DNA of 64,000 bases, taken from Planctomycetaceae bacterium. Its GTDB lineage: Bacteria > Planctomycetota > Planctomycetia > Planctomycetales > Planctomycetaceae. Shown here piece after piece: positions 56,628 to 64,000 of this stretch. Below the pieces are notes generated by a model, which was given only the letters and a program-made list of their open reading frames with translations, was not told the origin of the DNA and searched no databases. Made by a program: the position numbers and the translations under genes. The stretch's first letter is position 1. Each line of letters opens with the position of its first letter. Location: assembly GCA_029259815.1 (NCBI GenBank), contig JAJDEJ010000007.1, forward strand, positions 1 through 64,000. The letters are read 5' to 3'.

Positions 56628-58473
56628 TTACTACAACCGAGAGTTGCAGTACCTTCGTGAGATGGGACTGGAGTTCTCACGTCGTTATCCCAAAGTCGGT
56701 GGACAACTCGGCTTGACCGGCAGCGACTGCTCCGACCCGCACGTCGAGCGCCTGCTGGAGGGAGTCGCCTTTCTCTCGGCTCGCGTCCATCTCAAGATCG
56801 ACAGCGAGTTCCCCACGTTCGTCGACGGGCTGGTCAACCTCGTCGCCCCGCATCTGTCAGCCCCGACTCCGTCTGCCATGATAGCCCGCTTCGAGCCGGA
56901 TGACGATCAAGGCTCACTCGCTGAGGGAGTGCCGGTTCCGCGAGGCACAAGCCTGCGTACTCGAGTTGAAGGCTCACGTACACTGTGTGAATTCCGCACG
57001 ACTCGGGAGGTCGAACTCTGGCCCATCCAACTTCTCGGTGCCGAGTATCGATCACAGAACTCGGCACGCGCCAGTCAGATTCCTGGCTTTGGATCAGCTG
57101 GTTGCTGGATCGAACTCAACTGCAGGGTGACAGCCGGTCTACGGACGAGTGACCTGCAACTCGACAATCTCCCGGTCCAATTGAACGGCGATGTTGGTCA
57201 GGCGTGCCGACTCTATGAGTTGCTGCTCGCCGGTCGCACGCGAATCATGGTCCGTGACGATCAGGATGGAGCGACCACCATTCCCGCGCCGAACGCCTCA
57301 CTTCTCCCGATCGGCTTCGATGACGCCGAGTCGCTGTTCCCCGATGATCTACGTGTCTCGCGGGGCCACCGCCTGCTTGCCGAGTACTTCTTGCTGCCCC
57401 AGAAGTTTCGATGCTTCGAGATTCGAGGATTAAATGCGGTGCTTCAGCAATTGGCGGCCGATCGCTTCACAATCCTGCTGATCTGTGAGAACGAAGATTC
57501 TCACTTCGAAAGACGCGTCACGACACGGGACTTCGAACTTTTCTGCAGTCCTGCTGTGAACCTATTCCCCAAGCGGGCTGATCGCTGTCAGGTGAATCCC
57601 GCCAAACGGGACTTCCATGTCCTCCCCGACCGAAGTCGCCCGACAGACTATGAAGTCTGGCATGTCTCAGATGTCATGGGGTACGTCGGCACTGAGGGAG
57701 ACCGACTCCCCTTCATTCCCGCCCATGGTGTGAAGCCTCCGGTGAAACAGTTCGGCGACATGGGGCTCTACAGCCAGGAACGCCGTCCACGTGTGCCCAC
57801 GTCGCAACCACAACGAAAGTCAGATATCGACGATGATGAACTTGGGACAGAGGTGTTTCTCACACTGACTGACCCGGAAGGAGGGCCGTTAACGGATCGT
57901 CTGAAACAGATTGCAGTGAGTACGTACTGCACCAACCGTCGACTCGCGGCTCGACTCAGCACAGGAACCGATTTTGGTGTGGAGATCGCCCTTCCGGTCA
58001 AACGAATCACGGCGATTACTGGTCCCACATCGCCGCGGCCGCCGCTCGTCTTCGGTGGCCGTGATTCTGGCTGGAAGTTCCTCAGCCATCTGTCGTTGAA
58101 TTACCTGAGTCTGCTCGACACGGAACAGGGCGAACATCCCGCTGCTCTGGGTGAATTGCTCCGTCTCTACGCAGACCCCGATGACCGAGCGGCACATCGA
58201 GAGATTGAAGGTCTGACAGGGGTTCGCGCTCGACCGACGGTCGCACGACTCCCCTTGCCGGGACCGCTCGTCTACGGGCGTGGCTTGCACATCGATATTC
58301 ACTGCAATGAAGACTGCTTTGCCGGGGGGCGCAGCTACCTGTTTGCAACCGTTCTCGAACAGTTCCTGGCGGAGTATGTCACCATTAACTCGTTCACCCA
58401 GGCGACTCTCCACACTCAGCGAGGTGAGATTCATCAATGGCCGCCACGCACCGGACAGCACCCGACGCTCTGA
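56608..58473 (+). CDS. tssF: TssF, T6SS baseplate wedge protein
   Basis: A 621-residue protein with the diagnostic start LLDYYNRELQYLREMGLEFSR and DPHVERLLEGVAFLSARVHLKID. FPTFVDGLVNLVAPHL and the later FCSPAVNLFPKRADR are also family marks. It forms the TssF2G trimer-like wedge of the baseplate with TssG. Length is normal. It overlaps tssE by 20 and tssG by 37 bases, which fixes the tssE-F-G transcription unit. Confidence 0.95.
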   Translation: MTPLLLDYYNRELQYLREMGLEFSRRYPKVGGQLGLTGSDCSDPHVERLLEGVAFLSARVHLKIDSEFPTFVDGLVNLVAPHLSAPTPSAMIARFEPDDDQGSLAEGVPVPRGTSLRTRVEGSRTLCEFRTTREVELWPIQLLGAEYRSQNSARASQIPGFGSAGCWIELNCRVTAGLRTSDLQLDNLPVQLNGDVGQACRLYELLLAGRTRIMVRDDQDGATTIPAPNASLLPIGFDDAESLFPDDLRVSRGHRLLAEYFLLPQKFRCFEIRGLNAVLQQLAADRFTILLICENEDSHFERRVTTRDFELFCSPAVNLFPKRADRCQVNPAKRDFHVLPDRSRPTDYEVWHVSDVMGYVGTEGDRLPFIPAHGVKPPVKQFGDMGLYSQERRPRVPTSQPQRKSDIDDDELGTEVFLTLTDPEGGPLTDRLKQIAVSTYCTNRRLAARLSTGTDFGVEIALPVKRITAITGPTSPRPPLVFGGRDSGWKFLSHLSLNYLSLLDTEQGEHPAALGELLRLYADPDDRAAHREIEGLTGVRARPTVARLPLPGPLVYGRGLHIDIHCNEDCFAGGRSYLFATVLEQFLAEYVTINSFTQATLHTQRGEIHQWPPRTGQHPTL

Positions 58474-59459
58474 CGAACCTGCACCAACGGCCTCAGGACT
58501 ATGAACTCTTTCAGGCCCTGCGACTGATCGATGCAGCGCGCCCGGACCTGCCTCCACTGGGAGAAGCCGCCGGTCCGCATGACGAAGCGGTCCGTGTCGG
58601 CGTTGATCCGGCACTCGATTTCTCAGTTTCCGATCTGACAGAACGCACAGGCTCCACAGGCGGGGCCGACGACGCGTTGGAACACTTGCGACTGCACTCA
58701 CGTGGCTTCGGGCTACTAGGGCCCAATGGTCCGCTTCCACTAAGCGTCACCGAGCACATCCGGGCCTCCCTCCTGCATGAGAAGGACGCTGCACCCCTTC
58801 ATTTCATCGAGATGTTGCAGCACCGGCTGATCTCGTTGTTTTACCGTGCTTATGGACAGGCCCGGGCGTCCATCCAGGCGGACCGCCCGGAGGCGGATCG
58901 ATTTGCCCTCTACCTCGGTGCATTGTTTGGCCGACATCCGGCCATCGCCGATCGAGATGCCTATCGCGACGATTCGCGTCTTTACTTCACAGGCCGCTAC
59001 GCGTCTTCCACGCGGTCGGCTGAGTCGTTAGAAGCGATGCTCAGCCACGAGTTCCACGTCGAAGCGAAAGTGACACCCTTCTCGCTGAGTTGGTTGAACC
59101 TGGAGCCCGATGTCCAAACGGTCCTCGGATGCAACGAAGAGACCGCCGTATTGGGAGTCGCGGCGATCGCTGGCTCGCGCGTGCAGGATCGGCAATGCCA
59201 GATTCACATTCGCCTCGGCCCGATGCCATTGGAACAGTTTCAACAGCTGTTGCCAGCCGGTGACGACTTCGCTCCGTTGGCGGCGATGGTCGAGGAGTTC
59301 ACCCGAGGCGAACTCTTCTGTCGGGTTCAACTCGTTCTCCAGCGGGAAGAGGTTCCGTCAACGGTCCTCGGTCAACAAGGATGCCTTGGATGCGAAAGCT
59401 GGCTGGGACAAACGACAAACGGCCAAGACGCGGGCGATGCTGAGTTTACACTCTGCTGA
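58437..59459 (+). CDS. tssG: TssG, T6SS baseplate wedge protein
   Basis: A 340-residue protein. The N-terminal region YELFQALRLIDAARPDLPPLG and FGLLGPNGPLPLSVTEHI are conserved in TssG, as are MLQHRLISLFYRAYGQARAS and LQTGxxD-like LPAGDDFAPLAAMV. It is the last recognised gene of the T6SS locus; no clpV (tssH) follows. The next gene is a convergent diguanylate cyclase, 175 bases away, with no good terminator noted between. Confidence 0.93.
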   Translation: MAATHRTAPDALTNLHQRPQDYELFQALRLIDAARPDLPPLGEAAGPHDEAVRVGVDPALDFSVSDLTERTGSTGGADDALEHLRLHSRGFGLLGPNGPLPLSVTEHIRASLLHEKDAAPLHFIEMLQHRLISLFYRAYGQARASIQADRPEADRFALYLGALFGRHPAIADRDAYRDDSRLYFTGRYASSTRSAESLEAMLSHEFHVEAKVTPFSLSWLNLEPDVQTVLGCNEETAVLGVAAIAGSRVQDRQCQIHIRLGPMPLEQFQQLLPAGDDFAPLAAMVEEFTRGELFCRVQLVLQREEVPSTVLGQQGCLGCESWLGQTTNGQDAGDAEFTLC

Positions 59460-59634
59460 GCCGGTCTTCACTCGATCAAACGAAGCATCAACCAGCATCA
59501 CTGCGAGTATCACTGGCATGGCGGCAGTGCTGGAGCAATTCGAAAGTTGTTCTTCAGATGTCATGCAGGAGGGCCGATGAGCTGGCAATGGTCATTCCTC
59601 GAACAAGCTCCTGCACAGAAACCATGAATATGAT

Positions 59635-60510
59635 CTAGACACACAGCTTGTAGGCAACCGCATCCTTCTGATCACGCTTGACTTCATACATCAGATTGTC
59701 TGCACCACGGATCATCTCGTCGACCGAGTCAGGAATGCTCTGGTAGACAATCACGCCGATGCTGAACGTCACCGGCCACTCGTTGAAGTTCGACAGGCTT
59801 GAGAGCCGCTCTCGGATCCGCTGCACGACGACCTCTGCCTCATCGCGGGTTGTTGAAGGCATCAAGATGGCGAACTCGTCTCCACCCATGCGTGCGGCAA
59901 CATCGGTGGCGCGAATACCTTCCCGCATAGCGGTTCCGACTTCTTTCAACAGACGATCCCCCTCGCAGTGGCCCCTCGTATCGTTCACTTGTTTGAAGTT
60001 GTCGCAGTCGAGGTACACGACAGATACTGGTGCGCAAATTCGCTGCGCACGATTGAGTTCTCGATTGGCTTGGTCGCGAAACTCGCGGCTGTTCGCCAAT
60101 CCGGTCAGACCGTCTGTACACGCCAATGCCTTCTCCCGTTCAAGCGCAGCATGGAGACGGATCAGGACGCCGATGACGACCTGAAAGAAAACAAAGTGGG
60201 TCGCAGCCGTCCACAGTTCAGCGTTTGTGATGGTGCCATGACCCAGGATCACGAAGTCATCGATCAACCACCAGGTACTGCAACCCGTCGCCAGAGAAGC
60301 CGAAAGTGTCGGCTGACCGACCCAGCAGATGACCATGATGCTGGGCAAGTAGCAGACGATCAATGGGAACTCGTCGCCGGTCAGAGAGTCGGCAAAGGCC
60401 ACCACTGTCGAAACCGCGAGACATGCCATCACTGCACGAGTCCGTCTCCGACAACACGTATCAAGAACAGATTCCGCCTTTGATTGCAGTTGTGAAAGAA
60501 CTGTTTGCAT
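59635..60510 (-). CDS. Membrane-bound diguanylate cyclase (GGDEF)
   Basis: A 291-residue protein. Residues 1-125 hold about four membrane helices (VMACLAVSTVVAFADSL, LIVCYLPSIMVICWVG, a third near residue 80 and HFVFFQVVIGVLIRLHA). The C-terminal GGDEF domain (about 130-290) starts at ACTDGLTGLANSREF; VVYLDCDNFKQVND and ARMGGDEFAILMP carry the metal and substrate residues. The active-site motif is GGDEF, so it should make cyclic di-GMP from two GTP. No inhibitory RxxD motif was seen near the site. It could link cyclic di-GMP to the neighbouring secretion locus, but only position suggests it. Confidence 0.92.
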   Translation of the reverse strand: MQTVLSQLQSKAESVLDTCCRRRTRAVMACLAVSTVVAFADSLTGDEFPLIVCYLPSIMVICWVGQPTLSASLATGCSTWWLIDDFVILGHGTITNAELWTAATHFVFFQVVIGVLIRLHAALEREKALACTDGLTGLANSREFRDQANRELNRAQRICAPVSVVYLDCDNFKQVNDTRGHCEGDRLLKEVGTAMREGIRATDVAARMGGDEFAILMPSTTRDEAEVVVQRIRERLSSLSNFNEWPVTFSIGVIVYQSIPDSVDEMIRGADNLMYEVKRDQKDAVAYKLCV

Positions 60511-60815
60511 CGATCCTGACAGTTATCGGGGAGCGAGAAGTCGTACACTGGGGACGTCTCGTAAACATAGGCCATGAAGTGGCCACGCAATGTATTCGAG
60601 GAGAAATCAGGTTCAACAACGTGTGAAGACAGCAGGCTCACGATGTATGTCTTCCTCATCGTCTCACAAGGCGCTTGACGGAGTAAGAGTCGGTACGAAT
60701 CGTGTTGATTGTCGGCAGAGAAGCAAACAGCGGGAATATGTGAGATGAGCGTCTTAACAAAGAGTGCCGTCTACACATTCCTCTGCGATCGCAAAAGAGA
60801 ATGGTGCGCCACGCA
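60511..60815. other. Intergenic region without a recognised gene
   Basis: About 305 bases between two minus-strand genes. It holds the promoter region of the diguanylate cyclase. Open frames here are short and lack coding bias. No terminator for the RidA gene was recognised. Confidence 0.5.
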
Positions 60816-62021
60816 CTATTCAGCCGGGGCAGCGACCATATCGACCGTGATGCCCCGATTCACATGTCCTACACCGTAGACCATGGCCTTGGACGCCGCT
60901 GGTGGACGCTCGGGATCGTAATACTCGGGACGGAGTTTGTTCAGCTGCCCACTCGGCTCGGCATCGGAGACATAGTACGTCGCCTTGGCGAGGTGCCGCA
61001 GGTCGGAGCCGGATTGGGTGAGGATGGTGTCCAACTGTGAGAAGATCGATCGCACCTGCTGTTCGCCGTCGCCGGCTTTCTCGGCAGACAGACCGGAGAT
61101 GTAGAGGCGATGGTTGCCATGAATGCGAGTCGCCCGGCAGTAAACAGGAGACTTGCTCAACCAGGGGAGCCAGTGGTAGGTGACGCTGTCTTCTGACTCG
61201 ACAGGCGGTGCCCAGGCGATCAGTTCGATCTCGATCGGCTGCTTCTCTGAAGAGATCCATTCGACGTGCGAGACGGGCGGGATCATGGCCTCGCCGAAGA
61301 ACTCTGCAATCTGCTCGTTGACGACGTCGATCTGGCGCATCGGTTGCAGGAAGCACTTGAGGCTTACAATGTGATCGCGACTCAGGTCGAGATGCTCCAG
61401 CGTCCGCAGCAATCCATCGAGTGTCGCTCGGGTGGCCGTGGGCAGATCGCCTTGCTCGGCCTGACCAGAGACGTAGAGGACGTCACCTCTGGGAAGTACG
61501 GTCGCATGTGACTGTCGGGCGTCGTCTCCCAGCAGTTTGAGATGACGATGCGTCGGCGTGATGGCCTGCTGATCATCGCGCTGCGCAAAGACGGCATCCA
61601 TCGCCACGTGGCTTTGGGGCTGCGGAAGTGCGGTCGTCACAAACGTGATGGCTGGTTCGGCACCCTCTTCGTTCCACTCTGACAACTGCTGAGCGACAAC
61701 ATCCCCGACATTTGTTTCCGACACGTAGACGTTGAGTTTCACCACATCGGACCGATGACTGTCAAAGGCGTCGATCGCCTGGTCGAGTTGACTGAGCACT
61801 GATTTGACTTGTGCCTCGACCGTATCACCGACATCGTCAGCGGGAACGAGTTGCGTCGTATGCACCAACGCGGCGTCCTCCACGAGCACGGCGGATGACA
61901 TCGAATTCGAGTCACCTGCACCAAATCGCTTCATAACAAATTTGTCGTCCGCTCCGGCCTGTGTTGTCACGAGAAGTCCCAGCAGAAAGGAGAACGTGAG
62001 CAGGCGAGTGATTCGATTCAT
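60816..62021 (-). CDS. Secreted protein with three tandem RidA (YjgF) domains
   Basis: A 401-residue protein from ATG 62021; signal peptide MNRITRLLTFSFLLGLLVTTQAGA. Three RidA-like domains follow at about 30-145, 165-270 and 290-400. Landmarks are VHTTQLVP and VKLNVYVSE in the first, VLYVSGQAEQGD and IVSLKCFLQPM in the second, RLYISGLSAEKAGDG and LAKATYYVSD in the third. The arginine that binds the imine substrate in RidA (near the end of each domain) is not present in any copy. Active deaminases are trimers; a three-in-one chain may form one trimer. It lies 31 bases after a DUF1501 gene, so the two are co-transcribed and probably exported together. Confidence 0.85.
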   Translation of the reverse strand: MNRITRLLTFSFLLGLLVTTQAGADDKFVMKRFGAGDSNSMSSAVLVEDAALVHTTQLVPADDVGDTVEAQVKSVLSQLDQAIDAFDSHRSDVVKLNVYVSETNVGDVVAQQLSEWNEEGAEPAITFVTTALPQPQSHVAMDAVFAQRDDQQAITPTHRHLKLLGDDARQSHATVLPRGDVLYVSGQAEQGDLPTATRATLDGLLRTLEHLDLSRDHIVSLKCFLQPMRQIDVVNEQIAEFFGEAMIPPVSHVEWISSEKQPIEIELIAWAPPVESEDSVTYHWLPWLSKSPVYCRATRIHGNHRLYISGLSAEKAGDGEQQVRSIFSQLDTILTQSGSDLRHLAKATYYVSDAEPSGQLNKLRPEYYDPERPPAASKAMVYGVGHVNRGITVDMVAAPAE

Positions 62022-62052
62022 GGTTTTGGCAGAGAGTGATTGGGGAAAAGTC

Positions 62053-63477
62053 TCAACCAAAGTTCACGACACGTCCGGTCGAGAGACGTTGGCGAATTTG
62101 CAGAAAGCCGTCGTCGTATTCCTGCAACTGGTCGACCCCGAGGTGTTGAAAGATCGTTGCTGAAAGGTCGGCGGGAGTCACGGCGTTGTCGGCGACGTAA
62201 CCGCCGTTGGGGGTCGTCGAGCCATACACCTGACCGCCGCTCACCCCCCCACCGGCGACGAGAGCTGTGAACGCGTGAGGCCAATGATCGCGGCCAGTGG
62301 GTTCGGTCATGCCGTTCTGCGTAATGAGGCCGATCTTTGGGGTGCGACCGAATTCACCCAACGCGACCACGAGTGTGGACTCCAACAGACCCCGTTGATC
62401 AAGGTCGGCAAGGAACGTCGACATGGCGCGGTCGAATGGTGGGCAAAGGTTGTCCTTCAACTTGGCGAAATTGTCGTGATGCGTGTCCCAGTGCGGCGAG
62501 ACTTTGTCGTTCCGGGTGTCATCGTCCCAGTTGACCGTGACCAGTGACACGTCCGCCTCGACGAGACGTCGTGCCATCAAGAGGCTTTGACCGAACTTCG
62601 TCATGCCGTACTGGTCCCTGAGCGACTTTGCTTCACCAGTGAGGTCCAGTACGCCCGCAGCCTCTGTGCGTTCGACGAGGGACGCGGCCGATTGGAAATT
62701 GCTCTCGGTGACCTGTGTTTGCTGTGTCGCTCGCGGATCGTCCTCGCCGAACGAGGCGATGCGACTCCGGAGGTCGAGACGTCGTTGGAAACGCGAGCGG
62801 CTGATGTTGTCGGGCAGTCGCAGGGCGTCCATGCGGAAGTCGGGAGACGTGAAGTCGCCTTCGACGAGAAACGGATCGAAGTGATCGCCCATCCTTCCGC
62901 CCGTCTGTCCGGCGATGCGGCGGTCCTGTCCCACGAACTGTGTGTACCACGGCAGCACGACCGAGTGGGGCAACCCGCCCTGCGGCTCGCCGTAGCGATG
63001 CACAATTGACGCAATCGACGGCCAGTCTTCCTCCCGAGCCTGATCCGTCACCGGCGCACCGAAGTAGGGGCGACCCGAGTAGATCTCGCTGCACGCCGGT
63101 CCATGCACGGGCATCTGATGCGTCATCGAGCGCAAGAGACAGAGCTTATCGAGTTGTTGAGACAGCAGCGGCAAATGCTCACTGATCGTGATGCCGGGGA
63201 CGTTCGTGGCGATGGGGCTGAACTCACCGCGAACCTCCGCAGGAGCATCCGGCTTCATGTCCCAGAGGTCAATGTGTGACGGACCACCGAACAGAAAGAT
63301 GAACACACACGATTTGGCCTTCGGCGTCGAACGTGAGACATCAGCGGCTCGCAGTCGATTCACCCAAGCCGCATGCAGACCGCCCAGAGAGAGTCCAACG
63401 CCTCGACCGAGGAGGCTGCGACGCGACAGGTGGTCAGGGTGGCTGGCCAAGATGTTAGACCCCAGTTCGGGTGGCAC
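62053..63477 (-). CDS. DUF1501 family protein, Tat-exported
   Basis: A 474-residue protein. A twin-arginine signal is present: LSRRSLLGRGVGLSLGGLH (residues about 18-36). Family marks are FIFLFGGPSHIDLWDMKPDA, LCLLRSMTHQMPVHG, FGQSLLMARRLVEADVSLV, VVALGEFGRTPKIG and DHWPHAFTALVAGGGVSGGQ. The start used is a GTG at 63477 that falls inside the right half of an inverted-repeat arm, so the true start may be a few codons later. It is followed by the triple-RidA gene in one operon, an unusual pairing; no DUF1549/1553 partner is visible here, although one may be outside the window. Confidence 0.9.
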   Translation of the reverse strand: MPPELGSNILASHPDHLSRRSLLGRGVGLSLGGLHAAWVNRLRAADVSRSTPKAKSCVFIFLFGGPSHIDLWDMKPDAPAEVRGEFSPIATNVPGITISEHLPLLSQQLDKLCLLRSMTHQMPVHGPACSEIYSGRPYFGAPVTDQAREEDWPSIASIVHRYGEPQGGLPHSVVLPWYTQFVGQDRRIAGQTGGRMGDHFDPFLVEGDFTSPDFRMDALRLPDNISRSRFQRRLDLRSRIASFGEDDPRATQQTQVTESNFQSAASLVERTEAAGVLDLTGEAKSLRDQYGMTKFGQSLLMARRLVEADVSLVTVNWDDDTRNDKVSPHWDTHHDNFAKLKDNLCPPFDRAMSTFLADLDQRGLLESTLVVALGEFGRTPKIGLITQNGMTEPTGRDHWPHAFTALVAGGGVSGGQVYGSTTPNGGYVADNAVTPADLSATIFQHLGVDQLQEYDDGFLQIRQRLSTGRVVNFG

Positions 63478-63575
63478 GCCCTGACGTCAGGAAGGGCGTG
63501 GCGAATGGTGCTTGCACTCTCGATCCCTGTTTCCGCGCTCGCCACGCCCGTCCCGTTGGTCATGGCGTGCCACCC
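63469..63575. repeat. Nested inverted repeat between two DUF1501 genes
   Basis: Outer arms GGGTGGCACGCC (63469-63480) and GGCGTGCCACCC (63564-63575) are perfect complements, as are inner arms GGGCGTGGCGA (63494-63504) and TCGCCACGCCC (63539-63549). The left outer arm includes the apparent start codon of the downstream DUF1501 gene. Confidence 0.75.
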
Positions 63576-63598
63576 TTGTTTCAGTGCAGGTGAACACT

Positions 63599-64000
63599 TC
63601 ACACGAGTTCGGGGATCGGCCGTCCTCCTTCGGGCACGATGGGATTGGGTCGGCCGCGCGGGTTGACCCAGTACGAGTTGAGATCAATGCCGAGGTGTTG
63701 AAACGTTGTCGCAGCAAGATCCTGCGGGCGGACGGCTCCGCTCTTGATGGTCGCTCCGCGGGCATCGCTGCTGCCGATGACCTGACCGGTCGGCATCCCG
63801 CCTCCGGCGACGACCATCGACATGATGTTGGTCCAATGGTGACGACCCGCCTTCTCGTTGATGACCGGCGTGCGACCGAATTCGCCCATCATCATCACGT
63901 AGGTATCGTCAAGCAGTCCGCGTTGTTCGAGGTCGTTGATGAGGGCGTAGAGTGCTCGGTCCACGCGAGGCAGGAGCGGTTTGAGACCTTTCTCGATGCC
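63599..64000 (-). CDS. DUF1501 family protein, C-terminal part (cut by window edge)
   Basis: The last 133 residues or so of another DUF1501 protein, open to the window edge. It contains LDDTYVMMMGEFGRTPVINE, GRHHWTNIMSMVVAGGGMPTGQVIGSSD and ATTFQHLGIDLNSYW, all standard C-terminal family marks. It ends GRPIPELV, which differs from the other two copies. The conserved GEFGRTP is intact. The start and any signal peptide lie outside the window. Confidence 0.92.
   Translation of the reverse strand, partial: GIEKGLKPLLPRVDRALYALINDLEQRGLLDDTYVMMMGEFGRTPVINEKAGRHHWTNIMSMVVAGGGMPTGQVIGSSDARGATIKSGAVRPQDLAATTFQHLGIDLNSYWVNPRGRPNPIVPEGGRPIPELV

Overview
The window looks like a chromosomal segment of a planctomycete (Planctomycetota, probably order Planctomycetales). 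The evidence is family content: two and a half DUF1501 proteins, a PSCyt/DUF1549/DUF1553 cytochrome protein with WD40 repeats, a DUF6807 protein, an exosortase fused to an EpsI-like domain, and several composite inverted repeats in intergenic DNA. Base composition is moderately GC-rich and genes are tightly packed. No rRNA or tRNA gene was recognised.

Layout. (1) 1-6.3 kb: a serine recombinase with a small coupled partner, a LURP-one/scramblase-like protein, a secreted DUF6807 protein, and a glycosyltransferase-methyltransferase pair. (2) 6.3-14.9 kb: a secreted low-complexity protein with a clear terminator, a TPR protein and an exosortase-EpsI fusion on the minus strand, then a three-domain LplT/PlsC/acyl-ACP synthetase fusion. 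(3) 15.4-19.5 kb: gamma-glutamyltransferase, a PLP-dependent threonine/serine dehydratase and an iron-type alcohol dehydrogenase. (4) 19.8-27.8 kb: a cytochrome/WD40/DUF1549/DUF1553 gene split by a frameshift at a small inverted-repeat insertion, two small genes, its DUF1501 partner, and a PIN-domain toxin-antitoxin pair. (5) 28.1-31.7 kb: an isolated integron-type gene cassette with a well-formed attC site, a phytanoyl-CoA-dioxygenase-like protein, a composite repeat and a DinG-family helicase. (6) 32.2-59.5 kb: a large type VI secretion (T6SS) locus. (7) 59.6-64 kb: a diguanylate cyclase, a triple-RidA secreted protein and two DUF1501 genes, the last cut by the window edge.

The T6SS locus is the most unusual part. 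It encodes the tail and baseplate: TssA, B, C, E, F, G, K, Hcp, VgrG and PAAR. It also has a DotU-type TssL. The TssM is very short: it keeps three membrane segments and a cytoplasmic domain with a ruined P-loop, and it has no periplasmic domain. No TssJ and no ClpV/TssH were found in the window. In their place the locus holds two giant single-pass proteins of about 1600 residues, each starting with what looks like a degenerate caspase fold and one also carrying an intact von Willebrand A (MIDAS) domain. It also has a HEAT-like lipoprotein, a predicted outer-membrane beta-barrel protein and an FHA-DUF6931 protein. I infer a remodelled envelope complex in which these proteins do the work of the missing TssM periplasmic domain and TssJ. 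Hcp sits between two strong RNA hairpins, the second a textbook intrinsic terminator. The tssL-tssM pair is bracketed by two copies of one repeat family.
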